Below are positions 1 through 17,800 of a stretch of DNA of 64,000 bases, piece after piece (position 1 is the first letter of the stretch; each line of letters opens with the position of its first letter). A program made the translations under genes and the position numbers. This stretch comes from Cephalopachus bancanus (taxonomy: Eukaryota > Chordata > Mammalia > Primates > Tarsiidae). The stretch spans positions 2,542,001-2,606,000 of the forward strand of contig JAPVLO010000278.1 of assembly GCA_027257055.1 (NCBI GenBank), in the 5' to 3' direction. The notes beneath the pieces are model-generated. The model searched no databases, was not told the DNA's origin, and saw only the letters and a program-made list of their open reading frames with translations.

Positions 1-589
1 AGATAATTTGAGCATCAAATTAAGTAATGATAAAAATCAATTATATCACATTGAATAATCTAGATTGAAACTCAAATAAAACACACAAAGAGGTTGGGTA
101 AGGAAAGCTCTCATTTACAGATGAATGACACAAATGTATTAGGAAAGGTAATGATGAAACTTTTGAAAACCTCAGTTTTGTCATCTGTGATATTGCAGGA
201 CTCGTAATAATTAGAAAATGTATAAACAATGCCTGGTATGTTGTAGGTGCTGAAAAAGCATGGTTATTCTATTGACTTTTTGAGTCTCTTAAGCACCTAG
301 CCCTGCTGAACTCATAGAAAGACCTCAATAAATCCTTATTGAATTCAGGTGTTATTATCCAAACCACACAGAGTCCTCTTGGTGTGGACAAACCACAATT
401 TCTATTTTGTTTTGGAGATATTTTCAGGGAAATATCTGCAATGACTCCAATGTCTCTTTCTCAGCTGTTACGGATACTTTGGGTCTCGAGACAGTCTCTA
501 CAAGGCAGCCAGAATTACCTCTCAAAGACATCATTCTGATTAGTTGACACCTCTCCAGGAACTCCTCCCGGCGGGTTCTGCCCTACCTG
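1..589. other. Intergenic sequence, nothing recognised
   Basis: This AT-rich unique-looking sequence has no open reading frame with coding character and no repeat I can name. Confidence 0.5.
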
Positions 590-876
590 GATGGCCTCAT
601 TCCCCACATCCTTCCCCTTCACAGGTCCATGTGCCACTGCTAGAATGAGCCAAGCTCATGAATGTCTTCATGCTTTCGTTATCCTGCTTCCCTCCTGGAA
701 TGCCCTCCCTTGCTTTCCTCAGTGGGGAACCTGGCCTCATCCTTCAAGCCTCAAGAGCAAATATTATTTTCTCCTAAAGAGTAAAAAGCCTTTCTCAAAC
801 CCTTCAGGCAGATTTGGCTCTAATCTGCTTCTCTTGGCATTTTTTATGTGCTGCTCCTCTTGCAAATGTCACTGTG
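590..876 (+). repeat. LINE L2 remnant
   Basis: The run CCTCCTGGAATGCCCTCCCT, then ATCCTTCAAGCCTCAAGAGC, then the clause about lower-case-like CTTTCTCAAACCCTTCAGGC, follows the order of the L2 3' region (a Trp-Asn-Ala-Leu-Pro-like box then the CTTCAAG-GCTCA box). It is diverged and cut off by the Alu at 879. Confidence 0.6.
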
Positions 877-878
877 CG

Positions 879-1184
879 TTTTTTTTTGTTTGTTTGTTTG
901 TTTGAGTTGGAGTCTCACTCTGCTGCCCAGGCTGGAGTGCAGTGGCATGCTCATGGCCACTGCAACCTCAACCTGCTGGGCTCAGGCGATCCTTCCACCT
1001 CAGCCTCCCAAGTAGCTGGAACTACAGGTGCTTGTCACCACACCTGGCCTATTTTTTGATTTATTGTAGAGACAAGGTCTCACCAAGTTGCCCAGACTGG
1101 TCTAGAACCCCTGAGCTTAGGCAATCCTCTCGCCTTGGCCTCCCAAAATGCTGGGATTATAGGCTTGAGCCATCGTGCCTGGCC
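879..1184 (-). repeat. Alu, dimeric, minus orientation
   Basis: It starts at a T-rich tail with TTTG repeats, then GAGTTGGAGTCTCACTCTG, the linker TTTTTTGATTTATTGTAGAG, and ends CGTGCCTGGCC. Both arms are present. Confidence 0.93.
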
Positions 1185-1187
1185 ACA

Positions 1188-1502
1188 TTTTTTTTTTAAT
1201 TTTTATTTTATTTTTTATTTTTTTTTAGTTGGAGTCTCACTCAGTCACCCAGACTGGAGTGCAGTGGCCACTCCTGGCCACCACAGCCTCAACCTGCTGG
1301 GCTCCAGCGATCCTTCTGCCTCAGCCTTCCAAGTAGCTGAACTACAGGCGCGTGCTACCACGCCCGGCTAATTTTTTGATTTATTGTAGAGATGAGGTCT
1401 CGCCAAGTTGCCCAGGTGGGTCTCGAACCCGTGGGCTCAGGCAATTCACTCACCTCGGCCTCCCAAAGTGCGGGATTACAGGCTGAGCCACCAAGCCTGG
1501 CC
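1188..1502 (-). repeat. Alu, dimeric, minus orientation, tandem to the previous one
   Basis: This is a second full-length minus Alu only 3 bases from the first. It has the lineage-typical right arm (GGAGTGCAGTGGCC) and left arm (CAGGTGGGTCTCGAACCCG). Its tail landed at the 5' end of the neighbour. Confidence 0.93.
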
Positions 1503-1861
1503 TTAATTTTTATTATTTTTAATTTGTTGATCTCAGAAACTAGGCAGGAGATACCTGAAAACAGACATTTTTTGTGTTGACATTGTTTTATCTGGTGCCT
1601 GTTACCATCGAATTTCTCTCCATAAATGCATTACCTTGCCTTTATTTGTACTTAAAACTCGCCTGGCAAAAATTAAAAGGCTGATGGTGCCCAGTTTGGA
1701 GGAAATGGGAAATGTGGGCATTCTCATACTTAATTGGTGGGGGGGCATTTTGGTAGGATCTGTCAATATTTAAAATGCTCATGCCTTCTGCTTCAGCGAT
1801 GTTGCTTCAAGAAAGCTCTCCTGAAGAGACCCCTATGTGACCACAATAATATGTGTATAAG

Positions 1862-2045
1862 GATGTTTCCATTTGCACGTTAATACTGAAACACCCTAAG
1901 TGCCCATCAGTGAGGCCACATTACACTCATTATGGAATATCTGTACAATGGAAGGAAGCTGCTGAAAAGAATGGAATAGATCACTACGTTCTGCCATAGA
2001 CTGATTTCCAAAGTGCAGGGTTAGATGAAAGAACGGACAGCATGA
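1862..2045 (+). repeat. LINE-1 (L1M) 3' fragment
   Basis: The order 'CCCTAAGTGCCCATCAG', 'TATGGAATATCTGTACAATG', 'AAAGAATGGAATAGATCAC' is that of the 3' end of ORF2 in old L1M elements. It is degraded. Confidence 0.6.
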
Positions 2046-3282
<1,237 letters not shown>

Positions 3283-3369
3283 TTTTCATCTTTTATTTTA
3301 TATTCTTCTTTTCATTATTTGATTTTTGTTAACAATGAACACAAATTATTTTTATGACTTTAAAAAACA

Positions 3370-3637
3370 GGCTGGGCACAGTGGCTCACACCTGTAATTC
3401 CAGCACTTTGGGAGGCCAAGGCAGGAGGATTGCTTGAGCCCAGCCTGGGCAACATAGTAAGACTTCATCTTTTCAATCAATAAGCCAGGCATGGTGATAT
3501 GTTCCTGTAGTCTACTAAGGAGGCTTAGGTAGAAGGATCGCCTGAGCTCAGGAGGTTGAGGCTGTGGTGAGCAGTGATCATGCCACAGCACTTCAGCCTT
3601 AGAGACATAGTGAGACCTTGACTCCAAAAAAAAAAAA
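3370..3637 (+). repeat. Alu, AluJ-like, plus
   Basis: It begins GGCTGGGCACAGTGGCTCAC and ends in a poly-A run, with diagnostic CCAGCACTTTGGGAGGCC. It lacks the young subfamily's changes and has a small left-arm deletion. Confidence 0.92.
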
Positions 3638-4403
3638 GTAAAAGTTGAAAAGGAAAAAGAATATATAGCTAGTGAAAAGAAAGGCTGCCTTCTTACATTC
3701 AAGATTATGACAGCCTATGCTAAGTTCTGGGGAAAAACTTGAATTTTTTAATGGTATTTTCATGTATATTGAAGAAAATACAATAATAAAAAACTCTAAA
3801 TAGAGAAAAGTTGGACATTATAGCACCTCTGGCTGACAAAGAAAACACAAATATTGTACAATCTCATTTGATTCTGTTTCTTCTAATCATAATCTATGAG
3901 ATGACAACCCAACAAACCCAACGTTTACATAAGTCCGACAACACTTGCAGAAAAAAAAGATTGGCTAAGTAAATTTATATAATACATAAGATAACTTGTG
4001 GCAGGAAGTTTACGGAAAGGGTAGAACACACTTCTTTATTCATGTGACCTTTGTATGGCTTATATCGCATCTTTTATCTCATGGTTATGCATCAGGCTGT
4101 ACCATTGGACTAGGAGTTCCCGGTTCATCTTTGGAACCCCAGCCCCTCACCCAGACTCTCCATGTCTAGAGACCTGTGTTGGAGCGGACACTCCTGCTAG
4201 GCCTCTGTTAATAACCACAGCATTCAGGAGGCACGGCTTCTGGGCCTGCTCCCATACAAAATGGGTGTACTTGGACACATCACCTAAGCCTCTGGTTCTG
4301 TTCCTCATCTGGAAAGTAGGGGGCTTTGATTAGAAAATCATCACATTCTCTTTTAGTCTAAAACTTGACCCTTAGTGTGCAAGTGTAATAGATTAGGTAC
4401 ATT
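3638..4403. other. Intergenic sequence, nothing recognised
   Basis: Unique-looking sequence. A 92-codon ORF at 4055-4333 (plus) has no recognisable family, no initiation context and no domain, and I do not call it a gene. Confidence 0.45.
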
Positions 4404-4417
4404 AATCATGTGCATGA

Positions 4418-4716
4418 GCCGGGCGTGGTGGCTCAAGCCTGTAATCCCAACACTTTGGGAGGCTGAGGCGAGAGGTTTGCCTGAGCTCTGGGGTTCGAGA
4501 CTAGCCTAAGCAACATGGCAAGACCTCATCTCTACAACAAATAAAAAAATAAGCCGGGCATGATAGTGCATGCCTGTAGTTCCAGCTACTTGGAAGGCTG
4601 AGGTGGAAGAATTGCCTGAGCTAAGCAGATCGAGGTTGTGGTGGCCGTGAGAAAGCCACTGCACTCCAGTATAGGCATCAGAGTGAGACTCTGACTCATA
4701 AAAAAAAAAAAAAAAA
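4418..4716 (+). repeat. Alu, full length, plus, with 13-bp target duplication
   Basis: It runs from GCCGGGCGTGGTGGCTCAAG to a 16-base A tail. The sequence AATCATGTGCATG occurs at 4404-4416 and again at 4715-4727. Confidence 0.94.
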
Positions 4717-5091
4717 TCATGTGCATGCACATAGATGTTGCTCACTCCTGACCAGCACGTACCTGTCACCTCTGTATCTATTCATTGGAAAGGCTCCAAA
4801 TGGAAGTACTTTGAATAATAAAATAAACTATCTCTTTACAAGTCGATCAATAAATCATTTGAATAAAATACTTTTAGCCTTTCTCTATCTCTTCATTCCC
4901 TTTTTGTCCAGATCAGGAAGGGAATCCCTTCAGTAATTAAATATAGCCACATGAAGTGGTTGCTTTCATTCAGACTCTTAGGGCTGTGGAACCCCACCAT
5001 ATTTTCAGGCCCTTGATTATTGACACATACAGCTGTGATTAAATTAAAGAAAAATGAAGCTGTGCAGAATATTATTAAAATAATGATAACA

Positions 5092-5382
5092 GCCGGGCTC
5101 GGTGGCTCAGCCTGTAATCCCGCGCCTTTGGGAGGCTGAGGTGCGTGGATTGCCTGATCCCGCGGGTTCAAGACCCGCCTGGGCAGTGAGACTTCATCTC
5201 TACAATTAATCAAAAAAATCAGCCGGGCGTGGTAATGCATGCCTGTAATTCCGGCTACTCGGAAGGCTGAGGCGGAAGGATCGCCGGAGCCCAGCAGGTC
5301 GAGGCTGCGGTGGCCGGGAGCGACCACTGCACTCCAATCTGGGCGACAGAGTGAGGCTCCAACTCAAAAAAGAAAAAATAGT
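5092..5382 (+). repeat. Young-subfamily Alu, plus, with 13-bp target duplication
   Basis: It starts GCCGGGCTCGGTGGCTCAGC and keeps both gained hairpins. AATAATGATAACA flanks it at 5079-5091 and 5383-5395, a perfect duplication, so insertion is recent. Confidence 0.96.
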
Positions 5383-5395
5383 AATAATGATAACA

Positions 5396-6078
5396 GGCAA
5401 CTGTTAAATATCCCTAATGTGGAAAAGGAATTTAGATTTCGAATCACGGGCACCTGTGATAGCACACTCAGGTAACTAGATACGGGGATACGCACTGATG
5501 CTATCCTCCCAGCAATAGAGTGAATATGTTCCTCCCACTCTTCAGGGAGTGATGGCAAAGAGCAAGCAAAATGGAGCCCAATTTTATATCCCAAGAGGTC
5601 AGACCTGGTACAGGGATGCTTTGGAAGCCATGAGAAGCTAAGCTAGACACCAAGGGGGGAGCCAAGGACACTATCCTCTGTCAAAAAGTCTAAAGGACAA
5701 TGGCAGAATCTAAACAGGAAAGGAAGGTGGGGCTCATAGCTGGAAGGACACAGGTACAAATGGGCAAGAAGCGACAAGGGTGGTGGACAGGCGGCAGGTG
5801 GGACTGGGTGGCAAACGCTTGCCTCTGTGACCAGAATGTCTGGAGGTTCAGGCTAGGCTGGAGTGAATAGCTGGCATGGATACTAAATGGCCTCTGCCAC
5901 TTCTTCAGACAACACACAAAAGAGAAGGACAAGAAGGGGCAGAGAGGAAGAAGACCATGGTGGGGGGAGAGTGTTGTGAGGGGGAGTCCTGAGACTGACA
6001 CAGAGGGAAGTAGATGGGGTCGGGGTGGGGCTCACTCCTGACCAGCACATACCTGTCACCTCTTCACAGCTCAATCTT
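5396..6078. other. Intergenic sequence, mostly unassigned
   Basis: No gene or named repeat is visible. It contains the second copy of a 34-bp direct repeat at 6030-6063. Confidence 0.45.
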
Positions 6079-6215
6079 AATTTTTTGTTTGTTTGTTTAA
6101 GAGATGAGATCTCGCCAAGTTGCCCACGTTGTTCTCGAATCCGCAGGCTCAGGCAATTCTTTCTCCTTGGCCTCCCAAAGTGCTGGGATTATAGGTGTGA
6201 GTCACTGCGCCCAGT
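6079..6215 (-). repeat. Alu left monomer, minus
   Basis: Only one arm is present, from a TTTG-rich tail through AGAGATGAGATCTCGCCAAG to CACTGCGCCCAGTC, like a free left Alu monomer or a truncated copy. Confidence 0.85.
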
Positions 6216-7686
6216 CAGTCTTAGTTTCTCAGTATGTGGAAACTGGACAGGGGGGCCCAGATCAACTGTAAGTTTCTTGCTTGCTCTTAAATGTTTAAGA
6301 TTCTGTTAGAGCAGAGTCTTAAATTCTGTAAGACTCAGTTAAAACAATCCCTGAAAGATTTGCAATCCAGCTTTATTAGTTAGGCAGTAGAACGTGAGTT
6401 CAACGCCTTAATGATTTAGCATCTGGTTTTCCTAGGACCATTGATAAGAAGGTCTGATTGCTTTCTAACAGGGTGGGTCTCAGAATTGGTAGAAGCAAAA
6501 GGCAGACAGATGGGTGAGCTGTTCTAATCAGCCCTAGTTGTAAACAAACAAAAACAATGTTTTCTCTTTTGAAATGAGAGGTTAGTCTTCCCCAAATTCC
6601 AGTGCTCTACTCCCTAATTGGAGATGAACCGGGTGATTTCACTGGTCTTTCCCTCTCCAGTTTCTATGATTCACCAGCTATAGCAACTAGGGTGGGGAAG
6701 AAAAAAAACCCTCCAGTTGTCAGGTTTTGTCACAGCTCAAAAGGAAGGCACCTAAGGAAAGACTTAGGAATGTAAAAGAATGAAAAAAGCTAGCTCACAA
6801 TACTCCTAACTCAGAAATATTTTTAGGAGGAGTCCCTCTATCCGCTACATTATTATCAACTACATGAACTTTTCTGTTTATCAAGTGTTTTACAAATATT
6901 TTTCTATGAAATTGGTTTTAAAAAATAAATGCTGATCCTAGTATAGACAGAAGCCTAGCCTAGCTGATTTGACCATTAGTGCCCCTGAAAGAGCTGCCGG
7001 AATCTACCTGACCATAACAATCAAGGAACTCTCAAGACAAACATCACTCAACTTAGCAAACATTGGATACTCATTAAACACCAGACTAGGCGGGGCAACA
7101 CAAGCCCATTCACAAATAGGAAAAAATCTGAACTCCTCCTTAAGGACTAGTGGAAGTAAATATGTAATTATAATTCCACAAATGTATCAGAAATGAAATC
7201 AAAGTGCTAGGGGAACACAATCAAAATGACTAATTCTGTCAAGGGGCAGTTAACCATTAGAAAAAGGAAGCAAGTCATTCCATCTTGGCCAGTGCATTAA
7301 AAGTTACTCAGAGTTATTTGAAGTCATTGCACAACCATAAAAGAGGAAATGCCACATACACTAGCGCATTCTCTAACAGCAGGAAGTGGCCATAGTAGAG
7401 AGGTATGACTTTCTCTTTAGACAAATCATACAGTATAAAAACAGATAAAGAAGACTAGTCACTAGGGAAGATATGTATTTATTTCATTAATGCCACTACT
7501 GTGAAAATAATTTTGGAAATTCTCTACTCAAGTATTTCCCTCAAAGCTGAAGGCAAACCCTGGTCACTTGAGAGTAGTTCTGAGGAACAATTAACCGTCA
7601 TTCTTAGCCAAGGCTAGTGACTAACAGGGCAAAGGACAGTACAGAAGAGGATTCTGACCAGCCAGGGTTAAAGATACATGACACCA
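6216..7686. other. Unassigned intergenic stretch
   Basis: I recognise no gene here. The part at about 6960-7200 is A/C-rich and G-poor and holds a 75-codon plus-strand ORF. I could not match it to any protein, mitochondrial gene or repeat. Confidence 0.4.
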
Positions 7687-7980
7687 GCCAGGCGTGGTGG
7701 CTCACGCCTGACATACCACCACTTTGAGAGGTGGAGGCGAGAGGATTGCCTGAGCCTAGGGGTTCGAGACCAGCCTGGGCAACATAGTGAAACCTTATCT
7801 CTACAATAAAATCAAGAAAAAATAGTCAGGTATGGTGGCATGCACCTGTGGTTCCAGCTACTTGGAAGGCTGAGGTGGGAGTATTGCCTGAGCCCAGCAG
7901 GTTGAGGCTGTGGTGGCCATGAGCATGCCACCGCACTCCAGCCTGGGTTACAGTGAGATTCCCACTCAAAAAAAAAATAA
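7687..7980 (+). repeat. Alu, dimeric, plus
   Basis: It starts GCCAGGCGTGGTGGCTCACG and has both arms and an A tail. Confidence 0.93.
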
Positions 7981-8182
7981 AGTCAACATTGCTTCTGTTA
8001 GTCTTTTAATAAATTAGTCTGCTAATTGCATACATAATAAGATTATTTGCCTTGTATTGTTTAAAAAACTACACGAAGACCTTACATCCTTACATCAAAC
8101 TGAAAATGAACTGGGGTAGAGGATGAGGCTGGCAACACAGATCCGCATACTACTATTTTGTTATGACTGGTTAAGCCCAATT

Positions 8183-8479
8183 TTCTTTCTTTTTTTTTCA
8201 GCTGAAGTCTCCCTCTGTTGCCTAGGCTGGAGTACAGGGGCACGCTCACAACCACCACAGCCTCAACTTGCTGGGCTCTGGTGATTCTTCTACCACAGCC
8301 TTCCAAAAAGCTAGAACTACAGTCACTCGCTACCACGCCCAACTAATTTTTTGATTTATTGTAGAGATGAGGTCTCACCAAGTTGCTCAGGCTGGTCCTG
8401 AACCCCTGGGCTCAGGAAATCCTCTTACCTCAGCCTCCTAAAGTGCTGGGATTATAGGCTTGAGCCACCACATCCTGCC
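8183..8479 (-). repeat. Alu, dimeric, minus
   Basis: It runs from a T tail with GCTGAAGTCTCCCTCTGTTG through TTTTTTGATTTATTGTAGAG to CACCACATCCTGCC. Confidence 0.92.
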
Positions 8480-8743
8480 TCTTCTCTCCTTTTGAGTGAT
8501 GACTGCCCTTTGACCAGTGACGCCCTTTGTTCCTCCAGAGCCAAGATGACAGAGAAACTTCCAGTGTTCAGCTGCCCCACTCCATGATAGCACCAACACA
8601 GAGCTGAACCCAGCTTCCCCTGTCTCTCCTCAGAATCATTCGGCAGAAGCCCAAGCCCTGTGTGATAGGCCTCTCCCAAGTTCCTCTTGCCCACACACCA
8701 GTCATAGAAATAGGAAATCAATACAAACATGTTAACTTAGAGA

Positions 8744-13504
<4,761 letters not shown>

Positions 13505-13521
13505 GTGAACAATACCATTTA

Positions 13522-13808
13522 TGTATGTATTTATTTATTTTTGAGTCGGGGTCACTCTGTCGCCCAGGCTGGAGTGAAATGGCATGTTCAGCTTTGACCT
13601 GCTGGGCTCAGGCAATCCTTCCGCCTCAGCCTTTCAAGTAGCTGGAATTACAGGTAGCAACCACCAGGCCCAGCTAATTCTTTGATTTATTGTAGAGACA
13701 AGGTCTCACCAAGTTGTCCAGGCTGGTCTCGAACTCGTAGGCTCAGACAGTCCTCTCACCTTGGCCTCCCAAAGTGCTGGGACTACAGGCGTGAGCCACC
13801 GTGCCAGG
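13522..13808 (-). repeat. Alu, dimeric, minus, with 16-bp target duplication
   Basis: TGAACAATACCATTTA occurs at 13506-13521 and 13809-13824 on either side. It inserted at the edge of an old L1 segment. Confidence 0.95.
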
Positions 13809-13824
13809 TGAACAATACCATTTA

Positions 13825-14886
13825 AAAAACACCTTTTAATCTGAAATAACCTTAAATTTATGTTGCAGAAATACTCCATAGAACTCTTATACCCCTTCCA
13901 TCAAGACTCCCTGTTAACATTTATCTGTCCAAACTCTCCAGTTTGAGAATGAGTTGCAGAAATGATGCCCCATTACCACCTTATACTTCAGTGTTTTTTT
14001 TCTCAGTATGGGACATGCTCTGAAAACATCTTATCAAAATCAGGAAATTAATCTTGATACGTCACCACTAAAACTAGTCCATGAATGCGACTCAAGTTGG
14101 GCCAATTGTTCCAATAATATCTTTTACAGGACGAGGATCCAAAGCAGGGTCATGAACTACATGGTTAGTCTTCTCTAACCTGCAACAGTTCCTACAGTGA
14201 GAAACAGGGGATTTGATGTTACATACTGTCCCTCAGTTTGGGTTTCTCTGACAGTTGCCTGTGCTTTTTGTTCATGCTATACTTGGCAGAATACCAAGTG
14301 CTCTTCTTGGTGTTATCTCATCACTGGTCAACATTAACTTATATCATTGGGTTACAAGTTTCTGCCATGTTTATTAAGCATTAAGTAAATTAACAGGTAT
14401 GTACACATAATAAAAAAGTAATTTGTTGGGAGACTTAAAGTCTTTAAGACTATGTAAATATTCCTATTGATAATCAAATTTTTATTCACCATATTTAGCA
14501 TCCATTGATGATTCTCAGCTAAATATTCATTACTGTAGTGACTGCAAGATGGTGGATTTTTCTGACTCCATCATTCCATTTTTTGGTTGGCATTCTATTG
14601 TAGAACAGAATGTTTCCTTCTTCATCCATTTGTTTATTCATATATAACAGTATGGGTTTGTGGATTCCCATTTTGCTCAGGGGATTACAATCTGTTACTA
14701 TCATCATTTGATGCTCACATCTCCCAGACCTGAAAACTCCTTTAAGCTAGCTCTTGTGTGTGGGTTTTCTTGTTTGCTTGTTTTTGATATGACTGCTCTC
14801 ATTTCTTGAGCACTTTTTTGCTTTTTCATGAAATATGATATTCCGGGTTCATCTTGTATTTTCCCTAATCGTCTTGGCATCAGTAA
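13825..14886 (+). repeat. Old LINE-1 (L1M-type) segment
   Basis: The order of blocks is that of a common ancient primate repeat I associate with L1M: CATAGAACTCTTATACCC, CAAAATCAGGAAATTAA, GCCAATTGTTCCAATAAT, CCATTGATGATTCTCAG, GTTACTATCATCATTTGATG, GGTTCATCTTGTATTTTCCC. The exact family name is from memory. The Alu at 14887 interrupts its end. Confidence 0.6.
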
Positions 14887-15176
14887 TTTTCTTTTATTTT
14901 TTTGTCGGAGTCTCACTCTGTCACCCAGGATGGAGTGCAGTGGCATGCTCACAGCCACCACAGCATCAACCTTAGCCTCTCAAGTAGCTGGAACTACTTG
15001 ATAATAGTTCCAATAATCACTTGCAAGTTCCAGCACCATCACGCCCAGCTAATTTTTCTTGATTTATTGTAGAGACTAATTCTTGCCAAATTGCCCAGGC
15101 TGATCTCAGACAATCCTCTTGCCCCTGCCTCTCAAAGTGCTGGGACTATAGACAGGTATGAGCCACTGTGCCCGGC
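14887..15176 (-). repeat. Alu, minus, with ectopic internal insertion
   Basis: Both arms are present, but in the right arm the expected GCTGGAACTACAGGC is replaced after GGAACTA by about 33 bases of foreign sequence (about 14998-15030), after which CCAGCACCATCACGCCCAGC resumes. Confidence 0.92.
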
Positions 15177-15189
15177 TACTTGTTTTTCA

Positions 15190-15420
15190 AACACAGCCTA
15201 GCGGTCATTTCTACCAGGCCTTTCTCTGATTTCCAAGTATCCCATTTTCTTACTCCTTTGCACTATTGTGACACTTGAACATTCGCACCTATTAATTGTG
15301 CTTAACTATCTCCACAACCAGATTAGAACATACCCATAAGGTAGAAGTCAATCTTATTTATCTTTAAATCCCAAGACTGAACAATGCATTATATCCAATA
15401 GATGCTCAAAAGTGTATCAC
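15190..15420 (+). repeat. LINE L2 3' end remnant
   Basis: The order of TTTCTCTGATTTCCAAG, a cell of GTGCTTAACTATCTCC, GGTAGAAGTCAATCTTAT and CAATAGATGCTCAAAAG follows the L2 3' end. Confidence 0.55.
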
Positions 15421-16100
15421 CAATTCAATAGAGGTTTGGACAGGTAATCCCAACTCTGAGCAGAAGTAGATTCGTGTGGAAAAGCATGCAGGTAGGGACA
15501 AGAATGGCTAAACTGTTCAATGGCAAAGCCTGGTTGGGGCAGATGTTGCACCAATGCAGTGCTTGAAAGGGGCTGGAGACACATGGCATCGGTGTGGCTT
15601 TGCCCTTCTGGTGTGCGACTCTTCAGGACTAACGTGTATGTACTCTCCTCTAAATAAGCAAATCCTAGGGCCGGGAGCAGAGAAAATATTCCTTCTCCCC
15701 ATCCCCACAAGAAACAAATTCTGAAGAAAAGGGAAGGAGACATTCAACCCACTAATCACAGAATCCTGAGGGTTCTTCACTTTCAAAACAGGAATCAATT
15801 CACACTCAGGCTTTCTCCCCGACTGGATTAAACAGGTTACGGCTCGTGTATTGAAAACAAACACATCTGCCAAGGCGAACCCCTGACTGCTTGAATCTCT
15901 GTGTTTGATGAGATAATCTAGGGGACTATCTCAGAAACACAGGTTTGGGTTTCAACTTGTTCAGTAGGCTTTGGGTGGCAGGTCAGGGCCAAATCCCAGG
16001 TAGATAGATGCCTTGTAACTGTATCTTATACCTCGGCAAGTAGGCTGGGCATTAGCCAAGGAAACATGGCAACAGTGGAAGAATCACTGAATTTCATCCC
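15421..16100. other. Intergenic sequence, nothing recognised
   Basis: The minus-strand ORFs of 108-118 codons in this stretch overlap each other and match no family I know. I do not call them genes. Confidence 0.4.
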
Positions 16101-16390
16101 CTTTTTCTTATTAATTTTCAAAATAGAGACAGGGTCTTGCTGTATCATTTGGGCTAGAGGGCAGTAAAATGATCACAGCTCACTGCAGCTTCCAACTTCT
16201 CGCTCAAGCAATTCTCCCACCTCAGTCTCCCAAGTAGCTAGGACAGGTGTACACCACCACACTCGACTAATTAAAACAAAATTTTTTTGTAGAGACAGGT
16301 CTTGCTATGTTGCCCAGGTTGGTCTTGAACTCAGGCTCAGGCAACCCTCCTGCCTGCTGAAATTACCAGTGTGAGCCACTGCACATGGTC
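16101..16390 (-). repeat. Old AluJ-like element, minus
   Basis: Diverged: AGAGACAGGGTCTTGCTGTA, CACAGCTCACTGCAGCTTCC and TGTAGAGACAGGTCTTGC mark the two arms. Confidence 0.88.
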
Positions 16391-16569
16391 CTATTTCATT
16401 TATTTCTATATTTCAACAAACTCAATAAATTTTGATATCAAATATCTTAACTTTTGAATAAAAGGTACCAAATACCACTAATGCATAGCAAACATCTTCT
16501 TAATATTTTTACAAACTGCCCGTTAGTATGCTGGTAATACAAACATTAAAAAGAAAATCTCCCCTAAAC

Positions 16570-17122
16570 CTGTATATGGCATATGTGGTGATTTAAAAAT
16601 ATGCTCACAAATTCTCTCCATATTTCCTTCAAAAGGTACCGCTTGAATGGACTGAGTGACTTCCTTCTAATAAGGAGAAACATGGCAGAAGTGACAGTGT
16701 TTGACTTCCCAGACCAAGTCATACAAGACACCGTGGTTTCCTCCTTGCTCTGACTGCTTGCTCTGATAAGCCGGGTGCCATGCTGTGAGGACACCCATGC
16801 AGACCCCTGGAGAGGTACATGTGGTAAGGACCTGAGGCTTCCTGCTAACAACCAGCGAGAAACAGGTCCCACCAACACCGTGACTGAACTTTCTCAGAAG
16901 CAGATGCTCTGGTCCCAATCAAGACATTGGATGACTGCAACCCTAGCCTACAGCTTAACTGCAATTTCATGAGGGACCCTGACTGAGCCAGAGAGATCTA
17001 GCTGAGTTATACCTGGACTCCTGACTCACAGAAAATATAAGACAATAAATGTTTGTTTTAAGTTGCTAAGTTTTAGAGTAACCTATTATTCAGCGAATTG
17101 ATTATAAATAACCAATATAGCA
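16570..17122 (+). repeat. Old LTR, ERVL-MaLR type
   Basis: It ends in GACAATAAATGTTTGTTTTAAGTTGCTAAG, quoted here in parts as GACAATAAATG and TTTTAAGTTGCTAAGTTT, then TTATAAATAACCAATATAG. That is the characteristic 3' end of MLT1/MaLR-class LTRs. There is no internal retroviral gene. Confidence 0.6.
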
Positions 17123-17519
17123 TTTACAGCCAGAATCCAAAAGTAGAAATGGTTAAAGGAAACGAACACTTAAAATGAACTTTATTCTCACTCTCACTGC
17201 ATTCCTCCTATGTTCTCAATGAATAACACCATCACTTACCCAATACCCCAAATGAGAAGCCCAGAAGCGATACTTCATTTCTCCTACCAACCACATAACT
17301 ACTTTTTCTCTTCTCTATCAGTGAGCCCACCCTACTCTTATTGCTTTAATTCTGGGTCATTATTTCCCCCCCCCACTAACCTAGATCCCTCTAAAGAACC
17401 ATTACTATTCTTCAATTACAACAACACAGTCTTCCAACTTTCTCCCTCCCTATAGCCTAGTGTGTTCTCTGGACTAATACCAACAAGAGCTTTTTTCAAA
17501 CATACATAGATCCTGTTAT

Positions 17520-17800
17520 TTATTTTATTAAACTTCACTACTGGTTCCCACATTGCACAGGACACAATTCAAATGCCTTAGCGTGGCATGTCTGTCCCTG
17601 TCGTATACTTTTCTCTCTCACTGTCCATGTCCATAGCCTACCGCCTGGCCATCTTTCACCTTCTCATATGCTGCTTGTTTTCTTTGTGGAAGAGCTTTCA
17701 TTTTTCCCTTATAACCCTTACTCATTTTTAAAAGACTCAGCTCATACTTTATTTCAGAAAACCTTCCTTAACCACCAGGATCTGGTTGGATGACTTGAAA
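17520..17800 (+). repeat. LINE L2 remnant
   Basis: The boxes GACTCAGCTCATACTTTATT and AAAACCTTCCTTAACCACC, after TATGCTGCTTGTTTTCTTTG, match the L2 3' region in order. Confidence 0.65.

Noticed and set aside
5092..5382. tRNA-like A and B boxes (GGTTCGAGACC) as a possible tRNA gene
   Set aside because: They are the internal RNA polymerase III promoter of Alu, in the 7SL-derived left arm.
15417..15873. Two overlapping minus ORFs of 108 and 118 codons
   Set aside because: They occupy different frames of the same unique sequence, carry no recognisable motif, and lack splice or promoter context.
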